Origin: Paraspadella gotoi
Taxonomy: Eukaryota; Chaetognatha
Length of the DNA: 64,000 bases
Assembly (NCBI GenBank): GCA_051294375.1
Contig: CM119267.1
Span: 9,977,458-10,041,457 of the forward strand
Direction of reading: 5' to 3'
The position numbers were made by a program, and so were the translations under genes. Position 1 is the stretch's first letter, and every line of letters starts with the position of its first letter. Shown here piece after piece: positions 24,956-35,755 of the stretch. The notes under the pieces were generated by a model. The model was not told the origin of the DNA. It did no database searches and was given only the letters and a program-made list of their open reading frames with translations.

Positions 24956-26579
24956 GATTTTGAATAAATTCAAAATCGCTAGAAGAAGATACAGTACAAG
25001 ATGAAATACCGTACACGCGTTCGACAGGTGAAAACGGGGTTTATCACATTAAAAGCACAATACCATATAAACACCTAATTTTTACGAGTATTTAGGAAAA
25101 AAATATAGGTTTTATATATCACATCATGAGAGGATTTTATTATGAGTGACAAAATGAGATTTACAGTACACTTATGAGTGATCAGAATGTGTCGCGTACT
25201 TTTTAAATGATATGAGTTTTGTTCATAGAGTACAAAAAAGTTTTGCTTAAAATAAGATAAGAAAAATCGTACTTGACACAGTAAGGCTTGGAAAACTGAA
25301 AATTAACCAAAGAGATCAACAAGATGCAAGGCTATCCTTCGCCAGTGCTTATTTGATTGATTTTAACTCTAAAATGTTAAGAAAAAATCCAAAGAACGTC
25401 ATATATTCTATATTTCATGATTGGTCCCGAACGAACATGTTTGAAAAGTCAACAGGTAAATTTTTTTCCCCATTTAATGCCTTAGGTAAGAAAGACGTTC
25501 TTTTAAAAATTCCCAGTTAATTGTTTTCTAAATCACATGTTTTTTCCACTTATATACAATAACTGCGTTTTTAAATTTTTGAGTAATGAGTAATTGCCTT
25601 GTCTTAATAATTTTTTTCACAAAAAATAAAACTTAAGGGATCTTCTTCATTAAGTTCAAGTTCTGGGCAAGATGTGAGTAATTATATCGAACATCAATAA
25701 TTACTAATGGATATAAACACTACAAAATATGAACAAATAATAAAATCTTTAGCACAATTACTCTTAATCAGTACTAAATTAGTATTCTAGGAATCTTTGT
25801 AAATTAGCCCAAAAATAATTAATTCGAGAAAAAAATATAAGATATCCCATCACCGATTCACCATGGCAAAATATTTTTTTGATTTTGGCACAATTAAAAG
25901 CTATTAAAATCAACTGTGTTCACGAAAATTAAGGACAGGTAGAGAGGGTAGAAAGGAGTAAAATCGTTTATTAAAAATTAAATATTAGGGATAAAGCAAT
26001 TACTATAATACTTCATGATTTAACAAAGGTTATGAGCGTTTAAGTTCTTAGCGTTTCAATTTCATCAAAATTGCTCTGTCTGTCCTTGGAAATTACGTAC
26101 TACTTTATAACGGGCGCTTTTGTCCTCGACTACAATTTTAAGCGGACCGACGAAACATGTAAGACGTGCAACAAAGTCGTCTCGTACGGAGACACCGTAT
26201 TTCAAAATAAATAATATACTATCATTTTAATCTAGCAACTGGGCGGCAAAAACAATCTTATGTACCAATTTCATAAATTATTGTATTTCTTTCCTTATCT
26301 TAGTAAGCACAAATAAAATGACCATACCATCGCCTTAAATTTTAATTCTGCAATTCGTTAAAAGTTAAAACGAATTACAGAATTGCTAAAGAATCAGCTG
26401 AAAAAGCAACTTTTCAGTGCACGTCTTATAAGTAGTGTCCAACTGTCCATTAGTATCGCTCCGCTAGCGTAGAAAAAACAAATTGTAAACTCATTATGTC
26501 GGTACTTGATCGACCAACCGATAACTTTTCTTTTATTCCTAATTATCAAAATTATAAAACCGGTCGACTTGTTCCCGAT
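24956..26579. other. AT-rich intergenic region with a zinc-finger fragment
   Basis: About 1.6 kb between the AMACR start and the synaptogyrin stop. Apart from the BED-finger-like fragment at 26101-26214, no gene or structured repeat was recognised. Confidence 0.5.
26101..26214 (+). pseudogene. BED-type zinc-finger fragment, possible transposase relic
   Basis: A short frame ending at 26214 reads FKRTDETCKTCNKVVSYGD, matching the first half of a BED finger (CxxC plus K-V-V-S-Y). BED fingers are common in hAT transposases and their domesticated relatives. No His pair follows and the frame stops soon after, so this is probably debris. It could also be chance similarity. Confidence 0.3.
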
Positions 26580-28494
26580 TCAGTAAGTTGGGCCAGCATA
26601 CGAACTAGCGGCGTTGTTCTGCCCGCCGAATGGCGAGGGTTGATATGGATCGCTTCCGGCACCGCCAGGATACGGAGTGTACCTGGTAAGTTTTACCAAA
26701 ATCAACAATTGTCAATAAGAGACTATAAAAGATTGTAAGCGTTTGAAATTTACCCTCCTTGGTCTCCACCCATTCCTGACTGATCAAAATCATTTCGAGT
26801 TGCGAAAGGTTCAGAGACCCCGGCTCTAAGAATAAAATAAGAATGAACACTAAATTCAAATGCACGAACGTTTTTGATCGAATAAACCATTCGGATATAT
26901 AGCGTTCACATGTTTTCTGATAAAAGTCAAAGTGGCTTCCTGTAAATAGTTTAAACGTAAAACAAAAGTTCAACAAAACATGGATACAAGTTTAAATACA
27001 CACCGGTATTTCCTGTAAGCGAAGAAAGTCAGCGCCGCGAAAGTGAAAACGGAGAAGAAAGAAAATGCGATGATGGCCCCTGGTTTCGATCCGACCAGCG
27101 TCAAAAAAAATTCATCACCCTCTGTTCTGTTGATTAAATAAAAACAAGTTTGAACTTTGAGCAAACAATGTCGGATCTGCCCACGATCATTATCGGTAAT
27201 TAATTAATGAATTAATAATTAATTCAAGTTAATTAATTATTTCATTAATTAATAATTAATTTATTCAAGTTAATTATTTAATTAATTAGGCAATTAATTA
27301 ATTAAGTAATTTGATCCGAAATATTTGTTTTGATTGATTAATTAATTATTGATTAATTAATTGACTAATTGATTAATTAACTGATTAATTATTTGATTAA
27401 TTAATACATCTTGCATTTACATTTAAAATACAAAAAAACAATCAATTAGTGAAACGGGTTCTTTATTTTTTCCATTTAAACTCATTTCCACTCAAACGAT
27501 TCCATTGAAACTTTATTTCCAGCTTAATCACACACTTTTCTACACAAATACAAAATTTCAAGTCAATCGCCTCATCCATTCATGAGTAATTGGTGTTCAA
27601 ATAGTGAAATATATTTTTTTGTTTTTTCCATTTAAACTCATTTCCACTCGGACGATTCCAACGAAACTTCATATCCAGCTCAATAACACACTTCCCTACC
27701 CACACACAAAATTTCATTCCAATCCATCCATCCAATCACGAGTAATTGGTGTTTTTTTGCTAAGGTGGGACGGACGGACGGACAGACATCGTTTTTTTGC
27801 ATAATTTATCATAATTCGATGTTCTGACATGACATAAGTGAATGCCCGACAAGATTGAGGGGGCGGACCAAAGGACCGAAAACAGATCCGACTAAAAACA
27901 ACTGAAAGATCTTTCGAAATAACAATTAGGATGGGTATAAAAACTTACTTTCCCCAAGCGTCTGCCATGTAGCAAAAATTGACAAAGAAGAAGAACGACC
28001 AAACTCCTGGGGAGACGAAAAATTATTTCAATAAAGATTATCATGATAATGATATTTTTGCCCATAAACTTAATGAACCTGAGAATCCCAAATCGGCAAT
28101 AACAAGATGTTTACGAGTCTTGACAGATGGGATGTTGTCAAATAATGCGTCCGCGATGAGGAACCCGGAACAAGCGAGAAATCCCAGGACCCCAACAAAA
28201 ATGGAAAAACCGCACGTATTTTGGTCTTCATTATAATAACATTTGTCTGAAAGACGAAAAAAAGTCACCGTAATTTAAGTGGATTCTTATATTTTTTTTC
28301 AAAAATGCGTAAAACTCACGCGAACGGTAGGAATTAGAAGCTACGGAAAACACGACGATGGCAAAGACCCAGGAGCATATTCTGAGGATGGTCACGGGTC
28401 TTTTAATGAATGTCAGAGGGTCGAAATCGCCTCCGGCTTTTCCGGCGCCATAGGCGCCTCCCGACTGGTCAGGTCCGCCCATTCCTCCTTCCAT
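26580..28494 (-). CDS. synaptogyrin (6 exons)
   Basis: Four-helix MARVEL-domain protein of synaptic and synaptic-like vesicles. Exons are 28494-28320, 28246-28079, 28006-27949, 27126-27004, 26825-26754 and 26682-26580, giving 232 residues (family about 233). It has the N-terminal GAYGAGKAGGDFDPLTFIKR before helix 1, CSWVFAIVVFSVAS, the lumenal loop DKCYYNEDQNTCGF, helix 2 FVGVLGFLACSGFLIADALF, the conserved SVKTRKHLVIADLGFS, helix 3 VWSFFFFVNFCYMADAW, and helix 4 GAIIAFSFFSVFTFAALTFF. A Gly/Tyr/Pro-rich cytoplasmic tail follows (GGYTPYPGGAG). The start gives MEGGMGG. Intron 3 carries the second GTCGGATCTGC-ended element. Confidence 0.94.
27170..27892. mobile_element. GTCGGATCTGC-ended element, copy 2
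   Basis: The left end (27170-27180) is identical to copy 1. The right end (27882-27892) reads ACAGATCCGAC, one base off the inverted complement. The interior is TTAATTAA-rich and has a partly duplicated block around ATTTAAACTCATTTCCACTC. It is 723 bp against 609 for copy 1, with no coding capacity. It lies in synaptogyrin intron 3. Confidence 0.7.
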
Positions 28495-29489
28495 TTTCTT
28501 TTATAATGAGAGCGAGCAGAGTTTTTCAAACAAGAAGCGGTGGTTCCGCGATCACTGTGAGCGCCTATGGAACCTCAGATCAGATCATAGTAGCCAGATT
28601 TGCTTCGGCTAAAAACGAGTCGTTCTCTGACTAAAATGGAAGAATGTGTTGGATAATAAGAATCAATTAGGTATCTTCACCCGGAAAAAGAAATCAAATC
28701 TACTTCAAAGCATAAAATATATTTTTACGTTTTAATTTTTACGGATTTTTACGTAACCTGGTGAAAACAGTTATTTAGGCTAACCTCTATCCTTCGTCTC
28801 TAAATGTAATAAGCCATAACAACTACATCGCCTAAATCAGAGGAGTGCCCACGTTTTAGAAACTGTCGTGCAAAAATGAAATTCATAACGCTTAATGGAT
28901 TTTTAAGGATTTTACATTTGAGCTCAGATTTTTTATCATAAATGTAAAAATGAAGAGGGATTCATTCAAACATTGAAATATCAAATGATATTAAAATTCT
29001 ATAAGCTAATTTTCGAGTAACAATATTCGGATTCAGCAAGGCATCAGTGTAGAGCGAGGGATTACACGGTCCGAGTACAAAAATCAAATCAATGGAATGA
29101 CAAACGTAACTTTACAATTCTTTCTTTAAATGGTTAATTCACGTATTTCCAGTTACGCAAGCAACGAAACTCGTTAGTGAATATCTAAAAATGTCTCTCG
29201 CACGAGGCAATGACTCGCACGAGGTGTGACTCCGTGTGCAGGTTAAGTTGTGTAATGTGTAATGATGATTTGAAAGTCCGATACATGAAATAACCAAAGC
29301 AAAGGGAGAGATAAATTCTTGAAGAGAAAATAACCTTGAGCGTCAAAAGACAAAGTTCATGCACGTCTCGTTGCGTGACGATTTAGCGAGTGTTTATCTT
29401 TAACTTTAACATTTTTTCATTATATTCGGAGAGGAAGATTTATTTAAGTCTCTCCATTAGAATATGATCAATATCGAGATTATCTCCTT
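28495..29489. other. intergenic region
   Basis: About 1 kb between the synaptogyrin start and the TFDP stop. AT-rich, with no supported gene or repeat. Presumably it holds the TFDP 3'UTR and the synaptogyrin promoter. Confidence 0.45.
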
Positions 29490-30732
29490 TCAGCATTGTT
29501 TATCATCGTACAAATCCTCTTCGTCGTCGTCGTCTTCGTCGGAATAGGAGGGAATCAGGCGGTTTACGGAGCCTCGAGCGATGGAATTGGAAGTTCCGGC
29601 GACCGCCGCGGCTGCGGACGTTGACGGGGAAGAGGTCGATGCTGAGCGGAGAGAGAAGACATTATGATTTATTTATTCCTTACCATAAAAATTAGGTAAT
29701 CTCACTGGAGTGTCCATTCACGCCGTTGGTTTCGGCTCTGTCGCCCTTGCCTACGCCGTTGTATATGTCAAGAACGTAGGGCTCCAACGCTTTCGGTACG
29801 AGATTGATGGCCTGCGCAAGTTTGCCCTGAGTACACTGGCCAGGCTTCTCGAGTCCGAACGCCATGCCCATCATGTTGAGAATATCCTTCTCCTCGTTGA
29901 TCTCGAAAACGTTGTCGAACTGAAAGAGATACTCGGTCTTGTCGCTAGAGATGCTGCAGTCGATCACAGTCTTTTTTCCCGTATTCACTATGACGAAGGG
30001 AAGCGGAATGGCGGAGCTTTGAGCCGGAGGCCCCAGTCGCTGCTCTTGGTTCCTGTTGCGATTGACGAGGTTCTTGTAGGCGATTTGATAAAGGATCAGG
30101 TCGTGAAGTTCTCGAGTCTTTTGCGCGATTCGTTCGTTGCGGTTGCGCTTTTCTTGTTCGAGTCTCTGGTACTCCTCGGCCGAGTTGGTCGGTAGACCGA
30201 TCCACTTAATTTCCTTCTTCTCCTTAGAGATGATGTTCATGGCCATGAGAACGTTGAGGGCGTCGTAGACACGACGGCGTATGTTCTTCTGATCGTAGAC
30301 CTGATCGCCATTAATCGAGGCATTGTGCTGGTCCTGCGCAAACTCGGCGACCAACTCATCGGCGACCTCATTGTACGTGGTTGCGCCTTTTGCCCGCACT
30401 TTTTCGCAAACTTTCATGGAAAAATGGCGGAGGCCCTTACCGCCCTTCTCCTCCTTTTTGCGTTTCGAGTCGATGAAGGTTCCGCCGGTACCGCCCAAAA
30501 TATGCTCGACCCCGCGTGAAGATGAGACGCTGCGAATCTCCGTGAAGTCAAAGGTTCGCTTAATGCCACTGTGAGCGAGTGAGGAGGAGGCGACGGTTGG
30601 GGCCGCTTGTACGATGTGAATCGGCGATTGGAGGACAAACTGACTGCCGCCCAAAGAGGACGATTGCAATAAGATAGTGCCGGACTGGTTGGCCAAACCG
30701 CCGTCGTCACCGACGGTTGCCGGCTGATGCAT
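29490..30732 (-). CDS. TFDP: transcription factor DP, E2F dimerisation partner (2 exons)
   Basis: Pairs with E2F proteins to control cell-cycle genes in the nucleus. Exons are 30732-29706 and 29641-29490, giving 392 residues (human TFDP1 410). A Gln/Ser-rich N-terminus leads to the winged-helix DNA-binding domain: [31 protein letters not shown], then [20 protein letters not shown] and KEIKWIGLP. Next come the dimerisation coiled coil ([18 protein letters not shown]) and marked-box-like sequence ([24 protein letters not shown]). The short second exon encodes an acidic end, [13 protein letters not shown], as in other DP proteins. The SMC1 stop lies 244 bp upstream. Confidence 0.96.
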
Positions 30733-30976
30733 GACTATGGTCTTTAACGGAGTTCAGAATTATTCAGGCGCCGAGCTCTAAATATTCATAAAGGTGAAAT
30801 AAGGAAGATTAACGAATAATAAACAACCAAACATAAAATGAAATAGAATGTATCAGATGGAAGGCTATAGCCAAATTAGGTAAAAAAGTACATAATAATG
30901 ACTTATATACAAAAAATGTAAAAATGTAAAGAAAATGTAAGGTTCTACATTCCACAGTAATAGGAAAGAAAAATAT

Positions 30977-33900
30977 TTAGTCTTGGTCTTCTTCATCATT
31001 TATGTATTGCTGAAGATTTAGGGTTAAAACGTTAGACTTGATGCAATCACCCGGTTCGGGATAAACTCCGATTAAAGCGTCGCCTTTGTTGAAAAATTCT
31101 TCTTTCAAGGAAATCACGATGCACTGAAAATAAAATACTCAATTACTCATCGTCTTTAGGCCGATAAGCTTATTTATATATTACTTGGAAATCTTGCGAT
31201 CTGGAACGGATAAATGAGGCGACCTTGCCGATGTTGGTATTGTCCAGGGCGGCGTCGATTTCGTCGAGAACGAAAAAGGGCGCCGGGTGAAAAGACTGAA
31301 TAGCGAAGAGCAAGGCCAGCGCTGCTACAGTCTTCTCTCCGCCTGATAAATTGTCCATTGGTCGGTAGCGTTTTCCAGGTGCCACACAATTGTAGTTGAT
31401 ACCCTTTTACGATTGAACGAATTTAAATAACGAAAAACGGGAAGTCACGATTTAAAATATATATTAAAAATAAAATATAATAAAATAAAATAAAATTTTA
31501 ATATATATTTAAAATATATATTACCTCCAAGTAGGGTTCTTCCGGATTTTCGGGACCAAGCAAGGCTTGAGCGGACATATTCTGCGCAATTTGCTTGTAG
31601 ACTTGATCAATGTTGTCCGACACGAACGAAAAACATTGATTGAAACGCTCGAATCGCTTTTTCCGTATCTTTTCGAAATCAAGCTTGGCGGTTTTGGCAG
31701 AGGATCGAGCGCGTTCGAATTCCGCGTTCATGTCGACGTACTTGGCTTTCACTTCTTCCATGCGGTCGGCAGCTCGTAGATTTGGGGCGTTGAACCTCTG
31801 AAGCTGAGATTGCAAAAGACCAACTGACTTGTGCAGCTCGTCCGACTTTTTGTTTATTTCCCTGTCGGAGAGATCCTTGTAATCGTCATCCAACTGGTCG
31901 AAATCTATACGGATCCGATTCTCTCTTTCCATTTCCTTTTCTTGCTTTTCTTTCTCTTTGGAATTGTCCTTGGCACTTTCCTTTTCCGACGCCGATCCCC
32001 GAGATTTGGACCGAGTGCTCTCTCGAGACTTCTCCGGCGGAGGTTCCTCATCCCCATCTTGCGTCCCATCGAGATCGTATTCCGCAATATCGTCCATCGT
32101 TCCCACTTTCATAGGGATGACGATGTTCTCCATTTTGCAAGACTTCAGGAGAGAGTGGCGGTCGGTTTTTTTTTGTTCCAGCTTTGCCTCTATATTGGCT
32201 ATCTGCTTTGTTAGAGAAGAGCCATCTTTCGTCTTGGAATTGAGCTCTTTTCTGATAGTGGCGATTTGCGTTTCAAAGTCATCCACCTGCGACTTGAACA
32301 TGAGCTTCTTATTTCGAAGGTCCTCTTGTTTTTGCATAATTTCGTCGATTTCTTTACGATGTTTCTGCTCCTCTTTCTCTAACTCTTTCAAGACTTTCTC
32401 GTCCTCTTTGACCATGTTTTCCCATCTCTGGACTGATTTGATGGTGTCCCTGGACTTTTCATACTCCAACTGATTGTTTATTTTGTTAATCTGGTTCTCG
32501 TATTCGAGTTTCCTTTTCATACGTTCTTGCTGCTGTCGGACTTGTTTTTCTTCAAAACGCCGTATGTTTTCGACCCCAATCTGTTTACAAAAGTCTTTGA
32601 ACACTCTGTCTTCGACAGTGTTAGCCTCATCTTTTTTCTTTTTGATCCTTTCCGCTCTCTGTTCTTTCCTCAATTCGGTCTCGGCAATCTTCGGCTCCAG
32701 CGTTTCCAGTTCACGCTTGTATTTTTCCAGCTGCGCATCTTTCGTCATTTTATCTTTAAAAGAATCACGATCCTGCTTGGTGTATTTAAGTCGATTTTCT
32801 AGACCCTTGATCTGACTTCTGTATTGGCTAAGTTCTGCCTCCTTTCTCTTGCTTTTTCCAAACCTCCTGAGATCTTCCAGTATCTTTTGTCGCTCTTCCG
32901 TTAAGCGATTAACTAATTTATCGTCCCAACGTCTTGCTTTGGCCCTGAGCTCGGATGCACCGCCAGATATAATTCCACTTTTCTGAAAAAGGGTGCCATC
33001 GAGAGACACGGACTTGTGTCTCTGTGGAAGACCAAACGCAAGTTTTCGCGCGTCTTCGATATTGTCGGCAACGAGCGCATTTCCAACCGCATACAACAAC
33101 GCTTTTTTAATTTCCGGTAAATTGGTAGTAATGACGTCCATTACGAGCTTGACATTGGGAACCGCGGAGATCTCGCGGAGTCGTTCATTTAGAGGAGAGA
33201 CTTCGATAAAGTCTAACGGCAAAAAAGTTTCGGGTTCACATCTTTGCTCCTTCATGTACTTGATGCACTCCTGACCAGTGGCTTTTGTGTCGACAATAAT
33301 GGCATCCATGTTCTTACCCATGACCTTGGTAATAGCGAGATTGTATTTCTTATGGGTAGGCTCGCAAAGATCGATCAGTCTTCCGAAAACACCTGGGTGG
33401 TTTTTCTTTAAAGTCGCCAAAAGTTCTTTCTTTCTTTGATCGCGGGAGGTTTCGTGTTTATCAACTTTGGCTTCGCTGAGTTGGCGATCGACATTTGTTA
33501 TGTTTTTGTTCAATTCGTCCACCTTTTCTTTGGCCTCTGAAACTTCAGCTTCAAGGTCAGTACACGTCCGTTTCAGTTCTACTAACTCTTTCTCTCCTTT
33601 TTCAATGTATTCGACGAGCTTCTGGAGCCTTGTCTCATGATCGCCTTTTTCACTCTCCTTGGCAGCAATCTTCGCCTCCAGTTCAGCTTTTCTTCGAGTG
33701 TCATTGTCTATTTTGTCCTGGTCATTTTTTTGCTCTCTCATTATGATATCGAGCTCTTGGTTAATCATGGCAGCTTGCACGCCAGCTTGGTCCTTGAGCT
33801 TGTGGTATTCCTCCACTTGAGATTCCTGCAGATGAGCTGTAATTCCTTGACTTTGACTCTCTTCCTCTATCATCTCATTGTAGGCGTCAAGATCAGCTTT

Positions 33901-35033
33901 GACTTTGGCCAAATTATCCTGGAGGCTCTTTATTTCTTTTTCGTGCGTTTTTTGAGTGGCTCTCGCTGATTCCCGAGATTTTTTGGCCGTGTCAAGTTTT
34001 TTAAGCATGTGGGCTGTCTTTTCCTTGGCTTTAATGAACTGCGGCTTCTTTTTGTTTAATTCAAGTTCTGCATCACGAATCTGTTGTTCTGTCTTGGCCA
34101 TGTCACGTTGAGTATTTCCTTGTTGCTTTTTCACATCATTCATTTTGTCTACAATCTTTTGGCGCGCGTTGTTCTGATGCTCGTTCTCTTTGATCTTGTT
34201 CTTTAGATCTGTCTTTGTTTCGTCTATTTCATTTTCATTGTAATAAAGCTTAAACAATTTTAACTGCAATTGCTTTTCTTGCATGTCTTCTTTGAGTTTC
34301 TGGTATTTCTCAGCCTCCTCTTGCTCATGTTTGGCTTCTCTCCGTTCCTGGTTAACACCTTTCTTGCGTTGTAGTTGATATTGAGTATCCTCCTCGGCCT
34401 TAAGCATTGCCGCCTTTAATTTGTCGTATTCATCCTTAAGTTCGCCAGATTTCGATATTTCCTCAAAAAGAGCTGTTCGTTCTTTCGGGGTTCGCATCGC
34501 AATGTTTTCTACGGTGCCTTGCATAACTAGAAAGTTCTTAGCTTTCACATTGATGTGAAGCTTTTCAAGTTCTTCGTTGTACTTCGCGCTGGAAACGTCG
34601 ATTTCGTCTATCTCGAAGTAGGAGGCGTTATTTCGGATGATGCGAGAGAAACTGACCAAGGTCTTGTCAGCCTTTTCAATGACGGCCGTCACACGCGCTA
34701 GCTTAGCCACGGGCTTAGCAATTGGCGCGCCGTGAATCAAGTCGCTCAGCTTCTTCACGCGTAGATCTTTCGTGCGCTCTCCGAGGACGAAGCAAATGGC
34801 GTCCATTAAGTTGGATTTCCCGGAGCCGTTTGGACCGATAATCGACGTGAAACCACTGAAGGGCCCGATCCGCTGGGTACCTGCATAATTTTACGAGTGA
34901 ATGCGTATCTTTATAACGAATTAACAAAATAGTTACCTCGATATGATTTGAAATTCTCTAATTCCAAATATTTCAACATGGTGATATTGCCATCTCCGGC
35001 ACCGTACGACATCTCCGACTCGGAATCTCCCAT
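30977..35033 (-). CDS. SMC1: SMC1 cohesin subunit (4 exons)
   Basis: ATPase of the cohesin ring that holds sister chromatids. Exons are 35033-34937, 34880-31525, 31403-31185 and 31123-30977, giving 1272 residues. Walker A is GPNGSGKS (residues 48-55) in exon 2. Long coiled coils flank the hinge ([35 protein letters not shown]). The C-terminal head has [16 protein letters not shown], signature LSGGEKT near 1170 and Walker [14 protein letters not shown]. It ends in acidic DEEDQD. An inserted charged S/K/E stretch ([19 protein letters not shown]) interrupts the second coiled coil near the head, where vertebrate SMC1A carries an SQ-phosphorylated loop; no SQ is seen here. TTTCAG lies 17 nt before the ATG. 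The gene is head-to-head with the VLDLR-like gene. Confidence 0.97.
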
Positions 35034-35755
35034 TGTTCCCACTAATTTTGCTGAAACGAAGAGTAGAATTATGATAATTTCGTAACTATCCGAAAAATTA
35101 AAACAAATATACAAAGTTCAGATTTTAAATAAAATTGACCGTTTTCAAAGAAAAAAAAAGCATTCGTGTGGCGATATAGCGAAAAAAAAATCTACCTTCA
35201 AAAATCGCTAATTACTCAAACCGTCAAGCACAAGGATACGTATTTCGATAAACAAACGAAACTGTTTACAAATGAATATGACTCAAATCTTAATCTCCGA
35301 CGCCGTAGAAATTTTTGGTGAGGGAAATGTGTGGAAGGGTCTTTCCGGCAGAGGGCACCACACATCAAGAGAGAGAGAGAGACTGACTTCTTCGCCGCAT
35401 TCGGCTCTCGCCCTACTACCTGCTCCTCTTCCTTTTCCTCCTCCTCCTCGGGCTTGTCAGACTTGATCCTCCTTTCGTTTCGATGTGGATATTCATTCCA
35501 CTGTTCATTTGTTTTCCGTCGTCGTCCGGGAAAAGAGAAAAAAGCAACACGGCATCTGCTGGAGACCTTGTTTTCTTTACCTTCATTGCCTAATGCTATG
35601 GCTATGATATTATTAGTACTGTGCTGTTATTTATTTTTATATTGTCTGGTTATTCTACCGCGTCAACTTACAAAGAACTGATTTTGCAATTTAAGAGTGA
35701 AAAACGAGCCGTTAGCCCTTGTTTGGCCCTAATTTAGTTCTTTCATTCACAGCTG
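35034..35755. promoter_or_regulatory. candidate shared (bidirectional) promoter region
   Basis: The 722-bp gap separates the divergent starts of SMC1 (minus) and the VLDLR-like gene (plus). It is the only place where gene polarity switches. It contains a GAGAGAGAGAGA run and CT-rich stretches at 35370-35460. Both gene starts have a splice acceptor just before the ATG, so transcription starts may lie inside the gap. No core promoter motif is claimed. Confidence 0.4.

Noticed and set aside
31567-33969. Several plus-strand frames across SMC1
   Set aside because: Antisense shadows of the long coiled-coil exon; low-complexity F/L/S composition.
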